Shown here: positions 17,366 to 26,455 of the stretch, one piece after another
Numbering within the stretch: the first letter of the stretch is position 1
Layout of the letters: each line of letters starts with the position of its first letter
From: Demetria terragena DSM 11295
GTDB lineage: Bacteria; Actinomycetota; Actinomycetes; Actinomycetales; Dermatophilaceae
NCBI RefSeq assembly: GCF_000376825.1
Contig: NZ_AQXW01000003.1
Span: 186,001-250,000 of the forward strand
Direction: 5' to 3'
Length of the DNA stretch: 64,000 nucleotides
The notes under the pieces: model-generated
Database searches by the model: none
What the model was told of the DNA's origin: nothing
The model's input: the letters and a program-made list of their open reading frames with translations, nothing else
Position numbers and translations under genes: made by a program

Positions 17366-17599
17366 GTGACTTTAGATCCCGCCGGATGGACCGAACGCGG
17401 CGACCGACGTGCCCGCGGCGACGGTGTCCTCTGGTTCCTTCTTGGCTTGGCCCTTGCCCTCCTGGGATGGATCGCCGGATGGTCATTTGCCGTCCTCCTG
17501 GGCGGGTTCGTCGCCATACCTGCTCTACTTGTCCTACTCCTCCTGCGCCGCGACCGAGTTCGTCGAGGAGTTACCGTCCCGAAGAGTTCGAGAGAATGA
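17366..17599 (+). CDS. Small predicted membrane protein, function unknown
   Basis: The 77-aa product starts at GTG 17366. After a charged N-terminus (RGDRRARGDG) two hydrophobic segments of about 20 residues each occupy residues 20-62, and a basic tail follows (RRDRVRRG). Its stop overlaps the start of the malic enzyme gene (ATGA at 17596-17599), which supports it being translated. I do not recognise a family. Confidence 0.6.
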   Translation: MTLDPAGWTERGDRRARGDGVLWFLLGLALALLGWIAGWSFAVLLGGFVAIPALLVLLLLRRDRVRRGVTVPKSSRE

Positions 17600-19032
17600 A
17601 GGTTATGAGCAACCCGTCGATTTCCAGCTCGATCACTGTCCGCCTCGAGTTGCCCGCCCGTCCCACGGCCGTCAGCGAACTCTCCAGTGCAGTTGAACGT
17701 GCAGGCGGTGTGCTCACCGCACTTGACATCACGTCATCCTCGGCCGAGCGGATGCAGGTCGACGTCACGTTGAGCACCCGGGACAGTGACCACGGGGACG
17801 AGATCGTCGAAGCCATGCGCTCGGTTGAAGGGGTCGAGATCGGCAAAGTCTCCGACCGGGTCTTCCTGTCCCACCTCGGTGGCAAACTTGAAGTCAACTC
17901 CAAGGTTCCGATCAAGAACCGTGACGATCTCAGCCTCGTCTACACGCCCGGTGTCGCACGTGTCTGTATGGCTATCGCGAAGAACCCGGCGGACGCCCGC
18001 AGCCTGACGATCAAGCGCAATACCGTGGCTGTCCTGACCGACGGAACGGCAGTGCTGGGTCTCGGCGACATCGGTCCGCTCGCAGCGTTGCCCGTCATGG
18101 AAGGCAAGGCAGCGCTGTTCAAGCGGTTCGCCGGCATCGACGCCTTCCCCATCTGCTTGGACACCAAGGACACCGAGGAGATCATTGCGACCGCGAAAGC
18201 GATCGCCCCCGTCTTCGCCGGCATCAACTTGGAAGACATCTCTGCTCCGCGCTGCTTTGAGATTGAGGAGCGGCTTCGCGATGAACTCGCGATCCCCGTC
18301 TTCCACGACGACCAGCACGGCACGGCAATCGTCGTCCTGGCCGCCCTGCGCAACGCCCTACGCGTCGTCGGCAAGGACCTAGGCGAGGTCCGCATCACCA
18401 TGAGCGGAGCGGGAGCCGCCGGAACCGCCATCTTGAAGTTGCTGATGTTGGCAGGTGCGCAGCATGTCCTCGTGTCGGACATCAACGGCATCATCCACAG
18501 CGGACGCGAGGATGTGTCCTCCGACAACGTGCACTTGCAGTGGATTGCTGAGCACACCAACACCGATGGGGTAAGTGGCAACCTTCAGGACGCCATCCGC
18601 GACGCTGATGTGTTCATTGGTGTCTCTGCCCCAAACTTGTTGAATGGCAACGATATTCAGACCATGAACAAGGATGCGATCGTGTTCGCGCTCGCCAACC
18701 CGACACCCGAAGTCGACCCGGGCGAGGCGGCCAAGTACGCAGCAGTTGTCGCGACCGGTCGCAGCGATTTCGCCAATCAAATCAACAACGTCTTGGTCTT
18801 CCCCGGTGTGTTCCGCGGGCTGATTGACGCAGCGGCGAGCGGCGTCTCGGATGAGGTCATGTTGGCCGCGGCCAAGGCCGTGTCTGATTCGGTACCCGAT
18901 GACGAACTCAATGCCGCCTACATCATCCCGAGCGTCTTCCATCGCAATCTGTCGCAGGACGTCGCGGCCGCGGTCGAGGCGGCGGCGAGAGCCGACATGA
19001 CCGCCTCCGAAAGTTCGGGGTCGACCAGCTGA
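17596..19032 (+). CDS. NAD(P)-dependent malic enzyme with N-terminal ACT domain
   Basis: This 478-aa enzyme decarboxylates malate to pyruvate. Residues about 12-85 form an ACT-like regulatory domain (VRLELPARPTAVSELSSAVE, VDVTLSTRDSDHGDEIVEAM). The malic domain has LSLVYTPGVARVCMAIA with the catalytic Tyr, IKRNTVAVLTDGTAVLGLGD, and the metal-binding VFHDDQHGTAIVVLAAL. The NAD-binding domain has ISGAGAAG-type glycines (MSGAGAAGTAILK). Length and order match the ACT-malic enzymes common in Actinobacteria. I chose ATG 17596 because it overlaps the preceding stop; ATG 17605 is an alternative. A terminator follows at 19057. Confidence 0.94.
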   Translation: MKVMSNPSISSSITVRLELPARPTAVSELSSAVERAGGVLTALDITSSSAERMQVDVTLSTRDSDHGDEIVEAMRSVEGVEIGKVSDRVFLSHLGGKLEVNSKVPIKNRDDLSLVYTPGVARVCMAIAKNPADARSLTIKRNTVAVLTDGTAVLGLGDIGPLAALPVMEGKAALFKRFAGIDAFPICLDTKDTEEIIATAKAIAPVFAGINLEDISAPRCFEIEERLRDELAIPVFHDDQHGTAIVVLAALRNALRVVGKDLGEVRITMSGAGAAGTAILKLLMLAGAQHVLVSDINGIIHSGREDVSSDNVHLQWIAEHTNTDGVSGNLQDAIRDADVFIGVSAPNLLNGNDIQTMNKDAIVFALANPTPEVDPGEAAKYAAVVATGRSDFANQINNVLVFPGVFRGLIDAAASGVSDEVMLAAAKAVSDSVPDDELNAAYIIPSVFHRNLSQDVAAAVEAAARADMTASESSGSTS

Positions 19033-19056
19033 GCCGTCACGTATGTGACGAACGTC

Positions 19057-19084
19057 CCGCCCGCTGGATTCTTCCAGCGGGCGG
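19057..19084 (+). terminator. Hairpin terminator after the malic enzyme gene
   Basis: CCGCCCGCTGGA and TCCAGCGGGCGG form a 12-bp perfect stem with a four-base loop. Only a short T pair follows, so the U-tract is weak, as is usual in high-GC actinobacteria. Confidence 0.75.
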
Positions 19085-19240
19085 TTCCGCAGTTAGAATG
19101 TAGAAACCGACCATCTGATCTTGCGTTCTTTCGTCATGTCTTCCGTAGTGAGCGCCGAGATCCACGCCGCCTGATTGCGCTGCACTTCCGTAGCGACACC
19201 GCGGCCGGTACGCACCGCGAGACGAAACGAGAACTGCATC

Positions 19241-21301
19241 ATGAAGTCAGCCCGTACTGGGAACAGTGCTGCCCCGAAGAAGGCGCGCTGGACCCGAGCC
19301 CAGAAACTCGAAGCACAGCGCGCCAAAGTGCGCAAGCAGGTCAAGCCCCGCCGAGGTCCCTCCGCCGCGTCGGGTTCCGATGACCGCCGCCGGGACGACC
19401 GTGGCCGTGATGAACGTAGGCAGGACAACCGCAGGCCGGATCGCACTGAGCGTCGTGAGGATCAGCCGCGGGGGGCACGCCGCTGGGAGAACAGCCAAGT
19501 CCGCGACAACCGTCGCGATGACCGCCGTAGCGATGATCGTCGTGACGACCGTCGTAGCGACGACCGCCGCAATGATCGTGGTGACCGTCCGGTTCGTGCG
19601 GATCGGTTTGAGCGTCCGCGTCGCGACGACCGCCGTGACGATCGTGGTGACCGTCCGGTTCGTGCGGATCGGTTTGAGCGTCCGCGCCGCGATGACCGCC
19701 GTGATGACCGTCGCGACGAGCGTCGCAATGATCGTGGTGACCGTCCGGTTCGTGCGGATCGGTTTGAGCGTCCGCGCCGCGACGACCGTCGTGATGAGCG
19801 TCGCAGCGACGACCGCCGTGAAGAACGTAGCGAGCGTCCCGCAACCACGACGCCAGTGGTCAAGCCCGTTGAGCAGGCCCCAGTTGACCTGAGTGCGAAC
19901 GGCTTTGCCGACCTCGGGCTCCCCGACGTCATGGTCGAGCGGCTTGCTCGAGATGGCATCACGGCGCCGTTCCCGATCCAGGTCGCGACCATTCCCGACG
20001 CCCTCGCTGGCCGCGACGTCCTCGGCCGTGGGCGCACAGGTTCCGGAAAGACTCTGTCCTTCGGACTGCCCACGTTGGCGTTGCTGGCCGCGGGGGGCAA
20101 GGCGCGTCCGCACCAACCTCGGGCGATTGTGCTGTGCCCGACACGCGAACTTGCGATGCAGGTCAGCGATGCCCTCATGCCGCTGGTGCACGTCATCGGC
20201 CTGCGACACAAACTCGTCGCGGGTGGTATGCCGTACGAGCCTCAATTGCAGTCACTTTCCCGTGGCGTCGACCTCCTGGTCGCCACCCCGGGGCGTCTCA
20301 TCGACCTCATGGAGCGCGGCGCGGCCGACCTGTCCCGGGTTGAGATCGCCATCCTCGACGAGGCCGACCACATGGCGGAGATGGGCTTCCTTGAGGCCAT
20401 CACCGAGATCCTCGACGCCATCCCCGAGGGCGGCCAGCGTCTCTTGTTCTCCGCCACCCTCGACCGCGGCATCGACACCGTCGTTGATCGCTATCTCGTT
20501 GACCCCGTGACGCATTCGACCGATGACGGCACTGCCAGCATCGCCACGATGGCGCACCACGCGCTGCTCATCGAGCCCCAGCACAAGAAGGTCGTGACGG
20601 CCGAAGTCGTCAACCGCGAGGGGCGCACCGTCGTGTTCTGCCGAACCAAGCTCGGTGCAGACCGGGTCGCGGGCGAACTTCGCGAGCAGGGCGTTGTCGC
20701 TGCCGCACTCCATGGTGGGCTTAACCAGAGCCAGCGCAACCGGGTGCTGACTGCCTTCAAGGAGGGTAAGGTCCCCGTTCTGGTCGCGACGGATGTCGCG
20801 GCGCGCGGGATCCACGTCGACGACGTGGGCGTCGTGCTGCAGATCGACCCGCCAGCAGACCACAAGGACTACCTGCACCGTGCGGGTCGGACCGCGCGCG
20901 CCGGAGAGAGCGGCACCGTGGTGACCCTGGCCCTGCCGCACCAGCGTCGCACCGTGCAGCGGTTGCTCGATGACGCAGGAACCGGCGCGACGCTGCGCAA
21001 GGCTCGGCCCGGCGATGAGGTCATCGCCGAGGCTGGCGGTAGTACGCCCACGGCTGGCCCGATCAGCGATGCGGATCTAGAGCAACTCATCAACCCGCGT
21101 CGTGGGCGTGGTGGCCCTCGCGGTGGCGGCGGCTACCGAGGTGGCAGCGGTGGTGGACCTCGCGGCGGAGGCGGCGGTGGACATCGTGGTGGTGGCTATC
21201 GCGGTGGCCGTCAGGGTGGCGGACGCCCCTCTGGCAGCCGTGGTGGAAGTTATGGCGATCGTCGCCGTGGCGAAGACCGCGGTCCCCGTACACCACGGTA
21301 G
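19241..21301 (+). CDS. DEAD-box RNA helicase with long Arg/Asp-rich N-terminal extension and RGG tail
   Basis: This 686-aa RNA helicase likely acts in RNA unfolding or ribosome assembly, often under cold stress. The ATPase core (about residues 215-600) has FPIQVATIPDAL (Q motif), GRTGSGKT, PTRELAMQ, ILDEADHMAEMGF, LFSATL and HRAGRTARAG. The N-terminal 200 residues are almost wholly Arg/Asp/Asn, with three copies of GDRPVRADRFERPRR. The C-terminal 60 residues are glycine/arginine-rich (RGGGGYRGG type). ATG 19241 (MKSARTGNSAAPKKARW) is preceded by a roughly 150-bp leader between the terminator and the start that holds no gene and could be a regulatory 5' UTR. The extensions are probably RNA-binding and disordered. 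Confidence 0.93.
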   Translation: MKSARTGNSAAPKKARWTRAQKLEAQRAKVRKQVKPRRGPSAASGSDDRRRDDRGRDERRQDNRRPDRTERREDQPRGARRWENSQVRDNRRDDRRSDDRRDDRRSDDRRNDRGDRPVRADRFERPRRDDRRDDRGDRPVRADRFERPRRDDRRDDRRDERRNDRGDRPVRADRFERPRRDDRRDERRSDDRREERSERPATTTPVVKPVEQAPVDLSANGFADLGLPDVMVERLARDGITAPFPIQVATIPDALAGRDVLGRGRTGSGKTLSFGLPTLALLAAGGKARPHQPRAIVLCPTRELAMQVSDALMPLVHVIGLRHKLVAGGMPYEPQLQSLSRGVDLLVATPGRLIDLMERGAADLSRVEIAILDEADHMAEMGFLEAITEILDAIPEGGQRLLFSATLDRGIDTVVDRYLVDPVTHSTDDGTASIATMAHHALLIEPQHKKVVTAEVVNREGRTVVFCRTKLGADRVAGELREQGVVAAALHGGLNQSQRNRVLTAFKEGKVPVLVATDVAARGIHVDDVGVVLQIDPPADHKDYLHRAGRTARAGESGTVVTLALPHQRRTVQRLLDDAGTGATLRKARPGDEVIAEAGGSTPTAGPISDADLEQLINPRRGRGGPRGGGGYRGGSGGGPRGGGGGGHRGGGYRGGRQGGGRPSGSRGGSYGDRRRGEDRGPRTPR
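19579..19776 (+). repeat. In-frame DNA repeats in the helicase N-terminal extension
   Basis: A roughly 42-bp block beginning GTGACCGTCCGGTTCGTGCG recurs at 19581, 19647 and 19737 with near identity. The offsets of 66 and 90 bp keep the reading frame, so repeat number can change without frameshift. The identity at DNA level (not only protein level) indicates recent duplication or gene conversion. Confidence 0.8.
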
Positions 21302-21345
21302 GCCCGTTCCTGGACCTCAGTGGCTCGGCGGGTAAGGATGGTCCC

Positions 21346-21912
21346 GTGGACGATCTGACTGGACAGCTGCTCATAGCCGTCCCTCGGCCGGATGACCAGG
21401 TCGACGAGGATGATGTTTTCGCGCGCAGTGTCATTCTCGTCCTGCACCACGATGACGAGGGCGCGCACGGGTTGGTGTTGAACCGGCCCCTGCGCGCCGA
21501 CGTCGACGTGGTGCTTCCGGGCTGGCGAAACCATGTCACCGCACCCCAAACCTTGTTTCAAGGTGGGCCGGTCCAGCTCGATTCAGCGCTGGCGCTCGCC
21601 GCTGTCCCCGGGGACGATTCGTCATTGGGGATCAAGCGACTGTTTGGGGCAGTCGGCCTGGTCGACCTCGACGCCCCACCTGTCGTGGTGATGCCTGAGG
21701 TGAATGCACTGCGCATCTTCGCGGGCTACTCCGGCTGGGGCTCGGATCAGCTCGAGGGCGAGATCCGCCGTGGCATGTGGTTCGTCGTCGAAGCCGAGGC
21801 GGCCGACGCCTTCACCCACGATCCAGACGGGCTCTGGGCTGGCGTATTGCGCCGACAGCACAGCAGTCTCGCGCTGGTGTCGACCTTCCCGGCCGATCCG
21901 TCGATGAACTGA
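21346..21912 (+). CDS. YqgE/AlgH family protein (UPF0301)
   Basis: The 188-aa protein starts at GTG 21346. Conserved features are LTGQLLIAVPRPDD, FARSVILVLHHDDEGAHGLVLNRPL, FQGGPVQLDSALAL and FAGYSGWGSDQLEGEI with the invariant GYxGWGxxQLExE motif. The family is widespread but its biochemical role is unsettled. It stands between the DEAD-box helicase and a converging GH15-like gene, 44 bp after the helicase stop. Confidence 0.93.
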   Translation: MDDLTGQLLIAVPRPDDQVDEDDVFARSVILVLHHDDEGAHGLVLNRPLRADVDVVLPGWRNHVTAPQTLFQGGPVQLDSALALAAVPGDDSSLGIKRLFGAVGLVDLDAPPVVVMPEVNALRIFAGYSGWGSDQLEGEIRRGMWFVVEAEAADAFTHDPDGLWAGVLRRQHSSLALVSTFPADPSMN

Positions 21913-21917
21913 TGTGG

Positions 21918-23195
21918 CTACGACCGTGCCAACACATCCAGGGTGAGTAGGACGTTGGCGTCACTCCACACCAGTGGCGCCTCCGCTGCGGGTGAACCGT
22001 CGTAGACGACTTTCTCGGGTATCGACCCGCACTCGGTGCGATGGTCGTCAATCCAGTCGAGGATTTCGCGCGCACCCTGATGGTCGCCAGCGCGGGCCAT
22101 GGCCAACCCGAGGAGAGACGTCGCTGGGGTCCAACTGATCCCATCGCGCTTCCACGACGCGCCCGGCGAGATGCCGCCAGCCGGTTTGAGCAGAGCGCGC
22201 CGGACCGACCGGAGTTGCCCGGAAGTCATCAGCCCTCGTACTCCCAGAGCGTCGAAGAATGCCGACCCACCATCGGGTCCTCCGTGCGATGTGTAGCGCT
22301 GAAAACCGTTGGCGCCGAAGGAACCTCGAATAACCGACGCCAATCGCTGGCCGGGCTCCGGCTGACCGAGCAACTCGCCTCCAGCCACCAGCCCGCCGAG
22401 AGTGCACGCCGCCACCCCGATGGTGGTGCGAGTTTCTGGCACCTCCCAGAAGTCGGGCGAAGCTGCCGGAAGCGCGCGGCCACCATCGGTCGCCTTGCTC
22501 AGTGCTTGGAAGGACCGATTCAGTAGGGGTTGAAGTTGGTCATCGATGTCGCGCTTGTAGCGCCTGGCGGAGCGTCGTACGTCGGCGATGGCCCAGGTCA
22601 CCAGTCCCGTGCCGTCGAACTGCCGTTCGCGTCCGTCCGGTGGATCGGCGGTCCCTGGTACGTACCTGGCCTCGAACCATCCATCGGAGAGCTGCACCTG
22701 CTGCAGATAGCGCAGTTGGCCCACTGCCAAGTCAAGGTGTCCCACCCGCGCGAGCGCTGCGGCGCAGAAGGACGCATCGCGCGGCCAGACATAACGCCAC
22801 GGCGGAGACCAACCAGCGACTGCGGCTGGCAAATCATCGCTCAGGATCCACAGGTCCAGCAGGGCATTGCGCGCGAGGTCCACGTATCGTCCGGGGACGG
22901 TGTCCAGCCAGGGCTCCGCGGCCTTAAGAAAGGCCGTCATTCGCTCACGCGGGCGCTCGGTTGTTGGACCCTCCGCTACCCGTGAATCTGCTTCTAGCAG
23001 AGCCGGATCGGTGACGAGGACACGCTTGTCCTCAGTGGCATAAGCCACGGTGTGCGCGTGCAAGTCGACTTCGGTCCGGCTGCGTTGGCGAAGCCACGTG
23101 CCGCCTGCCGCGCTCGCCGCAAGCCCGACGCCTGCCGCGCCGAAAACCAGCACCTCGCGGCGATTCACCGAATGACCTACGCCTGATGGCAACAC
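21918..23195 (-). CDS. Exported (alpha/alpha)6-barrel protein, GH15 glucoamylase-like
   Basis: The 425-aa product has an N-terminal twin-arginine-type signal (NRREVLVFGAAGVGLAASAA). The catalytic-type region shows WRYVWPRDASFCAAALARVG, the WPRDA motif of GH15-like enzymes, and further helices with YLQQVQLSDGWFEARY and FDGTGLVTWAI. The family hydrolyses alpha-glucans or trehalose-type substrates outside or at the membrane, but the general acid/base glutamates are not obvious to me, so it could be a non-catalytic relative. Start uncertain: GTG 23195 or GTG 23168, the latter directly before NRREV. Confidence 0.8.
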   Translation of the reverse strand: MLPSGVGHSVNRREVLVFGAAGVGLAASAAGGTWLRQRSRTEVDLHAHTVAYATEDKRVLVTDPALLEADSRVAEGPTTERPRERMTAFLKAAEPWLDTVPGRYVDLARNALLDLWILSDDLPAAVAGWSPPWRYVWPRDASFCAAALARVGHLDLAVGQLRYLQQVQLSDGWFEARYVPGTADPPDGRERQFDGTGLVTWAIADVRRSARRYKRDIDDQLQPLLNRSFQALSKATDGGRALPAASPDFWEVPETRTTIGVAACTLGGLVAGGELLGQPEPGQRLASVIRGSFGANGFQRYTSHGGPDGGSAFFDALGVRGLMTSGQLRSVRRALLKPAGGISPGASWKRDGISWTPATSLLGLAMARAGDHQGAREILDWIDDHRTECGSIPEKVVYDGSPAAEAPLVWSDANVLLTLDVLARS

Positions 23196-23208
23196 AACAT
23201 CCGGACGT

Positions 23209-23517
23209 TCAGTCGCCGCCGTCTTGTGGGGCTCGAAGGCCCTCGTAGATCTCCTGGCAAATCGGGCATACCGGGAACTTCTTCGGATCGCGACCCGGCA
23301 CCCAGATCTTGCCGCAGAGGGCGGTCACCGGATCTCCCGACAATGCGCTCTCCAGGATCTTCTCTTTACGGACGTAGTGGGAAAATCGCTCGTGGTCGCC
23401 CGGTTCCTGGGTCTTCTCCTCGACCTGCTCCCGCTCCAAGACTGCCGTGGTGGTCTCTCGGCCCGGGTCGGAGAGCGGGGATCCGGGCTGACTAGGGTCA
23501 TCGGCCGAAGACATCAT
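23209..23517 (-). CDS. DUF3039 domain protein
   Basis: This 102-aa actinobacterial protein of unknown function starts at ATG 23517 (MMSSADDPSQ). The second half holds the conserved core ERFSHYVRKEKILESALSG and a zinc-ribbon-like set of cysteines: VTALCGKIWVPGRDPKKF and PVCPICQEIYEGL. It is divergent from the SF2 helicase at 23627, a neighbourhood that recurs in Actinobacteria. The role is unknown; a nucleic-acid-linked zinc protein is plausible. Confidence 0.85.
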   Translation of the reverse strand: MMSSADDPSQPGSPLSDPGRETTTAVLEREQVEEKTQEPGDHERFSHYVRKEKILESALSGDPVTALCGKIWVPGRDPKKFPVCPICQEIYEGLRAPQDGGD

Positions 23518-23626
23518 GAGGCAGGAGTCTAGTTCGCGTTTCCCACACACATTCCCGGTCCAGGTCAATCCACCAGGGTGAGGTGGATTCTTGGGTCGTC
23601 GGTCCTGCTGGCTAAGGTGGCCCGCG

Positions 23627-25384
23627 ATGTCTACCTCGGCCGCTTCGCACCTTCCTCCGGCATTCCCAGGTCGTGCTGCGTGGGGCACCGCAAGCAAGTT
23701 GCGCGCGTGGCAGGCACAGGCTCTGGAGATCTATAGCCGAGAAGCGCCCCGTGACTTCCTGGCGGTGGCCACACCGGGAGCCGGCAAGACGACCTTCGCT
23801 CTGCGGGTGGCCGCCGAACTCCTGCGCTCCGAGGTGGTCGAGCAGATCACCATCGTCGCGCCCACTGAGCATCTCAAGACACAGTGGGCCGATGCCGCGG
23901 CCCGGGTCGGGATCCATATCGATCCGAAATTCACGAATGCACAAGAGCAGCATGCCGCCGATTACGACGGCGTTGCCCTGACCTATGCCGGTGTCGCGAG
24001 TCGCCCGGCGCTGCATCGAGCGCGGACTCAGGCACGACGCACCCTGGTGATCTTGGACGAAATCCACCACGGCGGCGACAGTCGGTCGTGGGGCGACGGC
24101 CTGCGGGAGGCGTTCGATACGGCGACCCGGCGACTCTCGCTGACCGGCACGCCCTTCCGCTCAGACACCAACCCGATTCCTTTCGTGCGGTACGACGAGG
24201 GGCCGGACGGCATCCGCCGTTCCGCGAGTGACTACACCTATGGCTACTCCGAGGCGCTCCAGGACGGCGTCGTGCGACCGGTGCTCTTCATGGCCTACGG
24301 CGGCAGTATGCGATGGCGCACCCGGGCCGGCGACGAGATCGCGGCCAGGCTGGGCGAGCCCATGACCAAAGACGCGACCGCCGCTGCTTGGCGTACCGCC
24401 TTGGATCCCAAGGGGGAGTGGATTCCCTCGGTGTTGCGGGCCGCTGATCAACGGCTCTCCGAAGTGCGTCGTCACGTCGATGACGCCGGCGGCTTGGTGA
24501 TCGCGTCCAATCAGACGGCAGCTCGTGCGTACGCCCGAACCCTCGAGGCGCTGAGCGGTGAGAAGCCCACCGTGGTGCTGTCCGACGACGCCGGATCGTC
24601 TTCTCGCATTGAGGAATTCGCTCAATCGACTGCCAGGTGGATGGTGGCCGTACGCATGGTCTCCGAAGGCGTCGACATCCCGCGACTCGCGGTCGGGGTC
24701 TATGCGACGTCCACGCAGACGCCCTTGTTCTTTGCGCAGGCAGTCGGTCGGTTTGTTCGCGCCCGCAAGCGGGGCGAGACGGCCTCGGTGTTCCTCCCGA
24801 GTGTGCCCCAAATTCTGGAGCATGCCGCGACCCTCGAGAAGGAACGCGACCACGCCTTGGATCGCCCCGGACCGACGGGGGAGGACGCCATTTGGGCCGA
24901 GGAAGAGACATTGCTTGCCGAGGCCAATCGTGCTGAGAGCGCCTCTGCCGATCAGGACAGCCTGCCGTTTGAGGCGCTGGAGTCAGCTGCCGAATTCGAT
25001 CACGTGCTGTTCGATTCGCAGCAATTCGGTCTGGGCGCCGAGGTCGGCAGCGAGGACGAGAAGGACTATCTCGGGCTGCCCGGACTTCTTGAACCCGACC
25101 AGGTGAGTCACCTGCTGCGAGAGCGGCAGACCAAGCAGGCTGACAGCGGCAAGCGGCGGCGCAACGACGACGTTCCGATGGCTGCGCATCGAGCGCTCGC
25201 CGCACAGCGCAAGGAGCTCAACGCGCTGGTGGCCGCCTATGCCCGCAAGTCGGGCCGATCGCATGCCACGATCCATCACGACCTGCGCACCACGTGCGGC
25301 GGGCCTACCCTCGATCGGGCGAGCACCGACCAGGTCACCGCTCGGATCGAGAAGATCCGGAAGTGGTTCGTCGGCCGCAAGTAG
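23627..25384 (+). CDS. SF2 DEAD/DEAH-type helicase of the actinobacterial DUF3039-linked family
   Basis: The 585-aa protein starts at ATG 23627 (MSTSAASHLPPAFPG). Visible motifs are LRAWQAQALEIY (Q-like), VATPGAGKTTFALRVA (Walker A), LVILDEIHHGGDS (DEIH, Walker B), LTGTPFRSD (motif III), and in domain 2 AVRMVSEGVDIPRLAVGVYA and QAVGRFVRARKRGE (motifs V and VI). The C-terminal 200 residues are acidic then basic and end in a helical region (AAQRKELNALVAAYARKSG). It is probably a DNA helicase/translocase in repair or recombination; specificity unknown. The UvrB/RecQ-like restriction subunit fold is an alternative reading. Confidence 0.88.
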   Translation: MSTSAASHLPPAFPGRAAWGTASKLRAWQAQALEIYSREAPRDFLAVATPGAGKTTFALRVAAELLRSEVVEQITIVAPTEHLKTQWADAAARVGIHIDPKFTNAQEQHAADYDGVALTYAGVASRPALHRARTQARRTLVILDEIHHGGDSRSWGDGLREAFDTATRRLSLTGTPFRSDTNPIPFVRYDEGPDGIRRSASDYTYGYSEALQDGVVRPVLFMAYGGSMRWRTRAGDEIAARLGEPMTKDATAAAWRTALDPKGEWIPSVLRAADQRLSEVRRHVDDAGGLVIASNQTAARAYARTLEALSGEKPTVVLSDDAGSSSRIEEFAQSTARWMVAVRMVSEGVDIPRLAVGVYATSTQTPLFFAQAVGRFVRARKRGETASVFLPSVPQILEHAATLEKERDHALDRPGPTGEDAIWAEEETLLAEANRAESASADQDSLPFEALESAAEFDHVLFDSQQFGLGAEVGSEDEKDYLGLPGLLEPDQVSHLLRERQTKQADSGKRRRNDDVPMAAHRALAAQRKELNALVAAYARKSGRSHATIHHDLRTTCGGPTLDRASTDQVTARIEKIRKWFVGRK

Positions 25385-25402
25385 GCCTGGGAGAATAGCG
25401 GC

Positions 25403-26455
25403 GTGGCTATCTTCGGCAGACGCAAGAACGACACCGGCGCGGACGTGCCCCCAGATCAGGCCGTGGTGGCTTTCTGGGAGTGGTGGAACCGGGAAGGCGC
25501 CCACCAGTGGGCCCAGGTCGCCGGGCAAGGAATCCCTGACGGTGAGGTGCTCGACGGGTTGCGCTCGCGGGTGGAGGCGATGGGCGATGGTCTGATGTGG
25601 GAGACCGCTGCAGGATCAGAGTCAGTGCATCAGTTGATCGTCACGGCCGAGGGAAACCCTGAGTTGCGGGCCACGGCCCGCCGCTGGTTGCTTGCTGCAC
25701 CTGAGACCGATCCCATTTGGTCCTATGGCGACTCGCGGCCCGCGCGCGGCGCCATCGAGGACATCGGAGTGGTCTTGGGAGACCTGAACATTGACGGTGC
25801 CCAGGCGCAGGTTGGTGTCCGCCGCTCTGGCTCCCGCGTCGATGTGACCCTCTACCATCCTGGCCTCGCCGAGGTCTCTGCTGACGACCGAGCCTTGACG
25901 CTGTTCGTCCTGCTGGATCAAACGCTGGGCGAGAAGCAGACCGAGACCTGGATCGGGGAACTCACGCCTAGTGAAGTACCACCGCTGGACGGATTCGGCT
26001 TGTCCGGTCTGCGGGCAGTGGTCCGTGATCTCGCGGCCGAGTTCACCTCTCCTGACGGTGAACCGCTGTGGGCGCAGTTCAGCGGCGAGAGTCCGTTAGG
26101 CCCGGTGACGGCGGCGGCTCAGATACCGCTGGCCGCGGCCCAGTGGCCGCTGCTCGATCGGTATGCCCGGGTGGAAGCGCAGTACTCCGATCAGGAACCG
26201 AACGGCCTGCCGAACGCCAAGGGCCAGGCCACTTTGGAACGTCTCCAGGGTGACCTAGACGAGGCCGTCGGCGAGCAGGGTCGCGTGGTGGGTCACGAAA
26301 CCACGGGTGGCCTGCGCGCACTGCATGTCTATGTCGACTCTCGCTCCGGGGCGTTAGCGGCCGTGCGCGAGGTGGCGAAGCGCTGGGACGGCAAGGCCCG
26401 CGTCACGGACGAATATGACCCGGGCTGGTCGGCTGTTCAGCATCTGCGCGGCTAA
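25403..26455 (+). CDS. DUF695-like hypothetical protein
   Basis: The 350-aa cytoplasmic product starts at GTG 25403 (MAIFGRRKND), 18 bp after the helicase stop. The N-terminal half is Trp-rich and acidic (VVAFWEWWNREGAHQW, ARRWLLAAPETDPIWSYGDS). The C-terminal part (about 250-350) resembles DUF695/RraB-type domains (HVYVDSRSGALAAVREVAKR, YDPGWSAVQHLRG). No catalytic motif is recognisable. It overlaps the 3' end of the converging P1 peptidase gene by 53 bp. Confidence 0.75.
   Translation: MAIFGRRKNDTGADVPPDQAVVAFWEWWNREGAHQWAQVAGQGIPDGEVLDGLRSRVEAMGDGLMWETAAGSESVHQLIVTAEGNPELRATARRWLLAAPETDPIWSYGDSRPARGAIEDIGVVLGDLNIDGAQAQVGVRRSGSRVDVTLYHPGLAEVSADDRALTLFVLLDQTLGEKQTETWIGELTPSEVPPLDGFGLSGLRAVVRDLAAEFTSPDGEPLWAQFSGESPLGPVTAAAQIPLAAAQWPLLDRYARVEAQYSDQEPNGLPNAKGQATLERLQGDLDEAVGEQGRVVGHETTGGLRALHVYVDSRSGALAAVREVAKRWDGKARVTDEYDPGWSAVQHLRG

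Noticed and set aside
19247-20245. 332-codon minus-strand frame opposite the helicase N-terminus
   Set aside because: It mirrors the repeated Arg/Asp codons and has no independent evidence.
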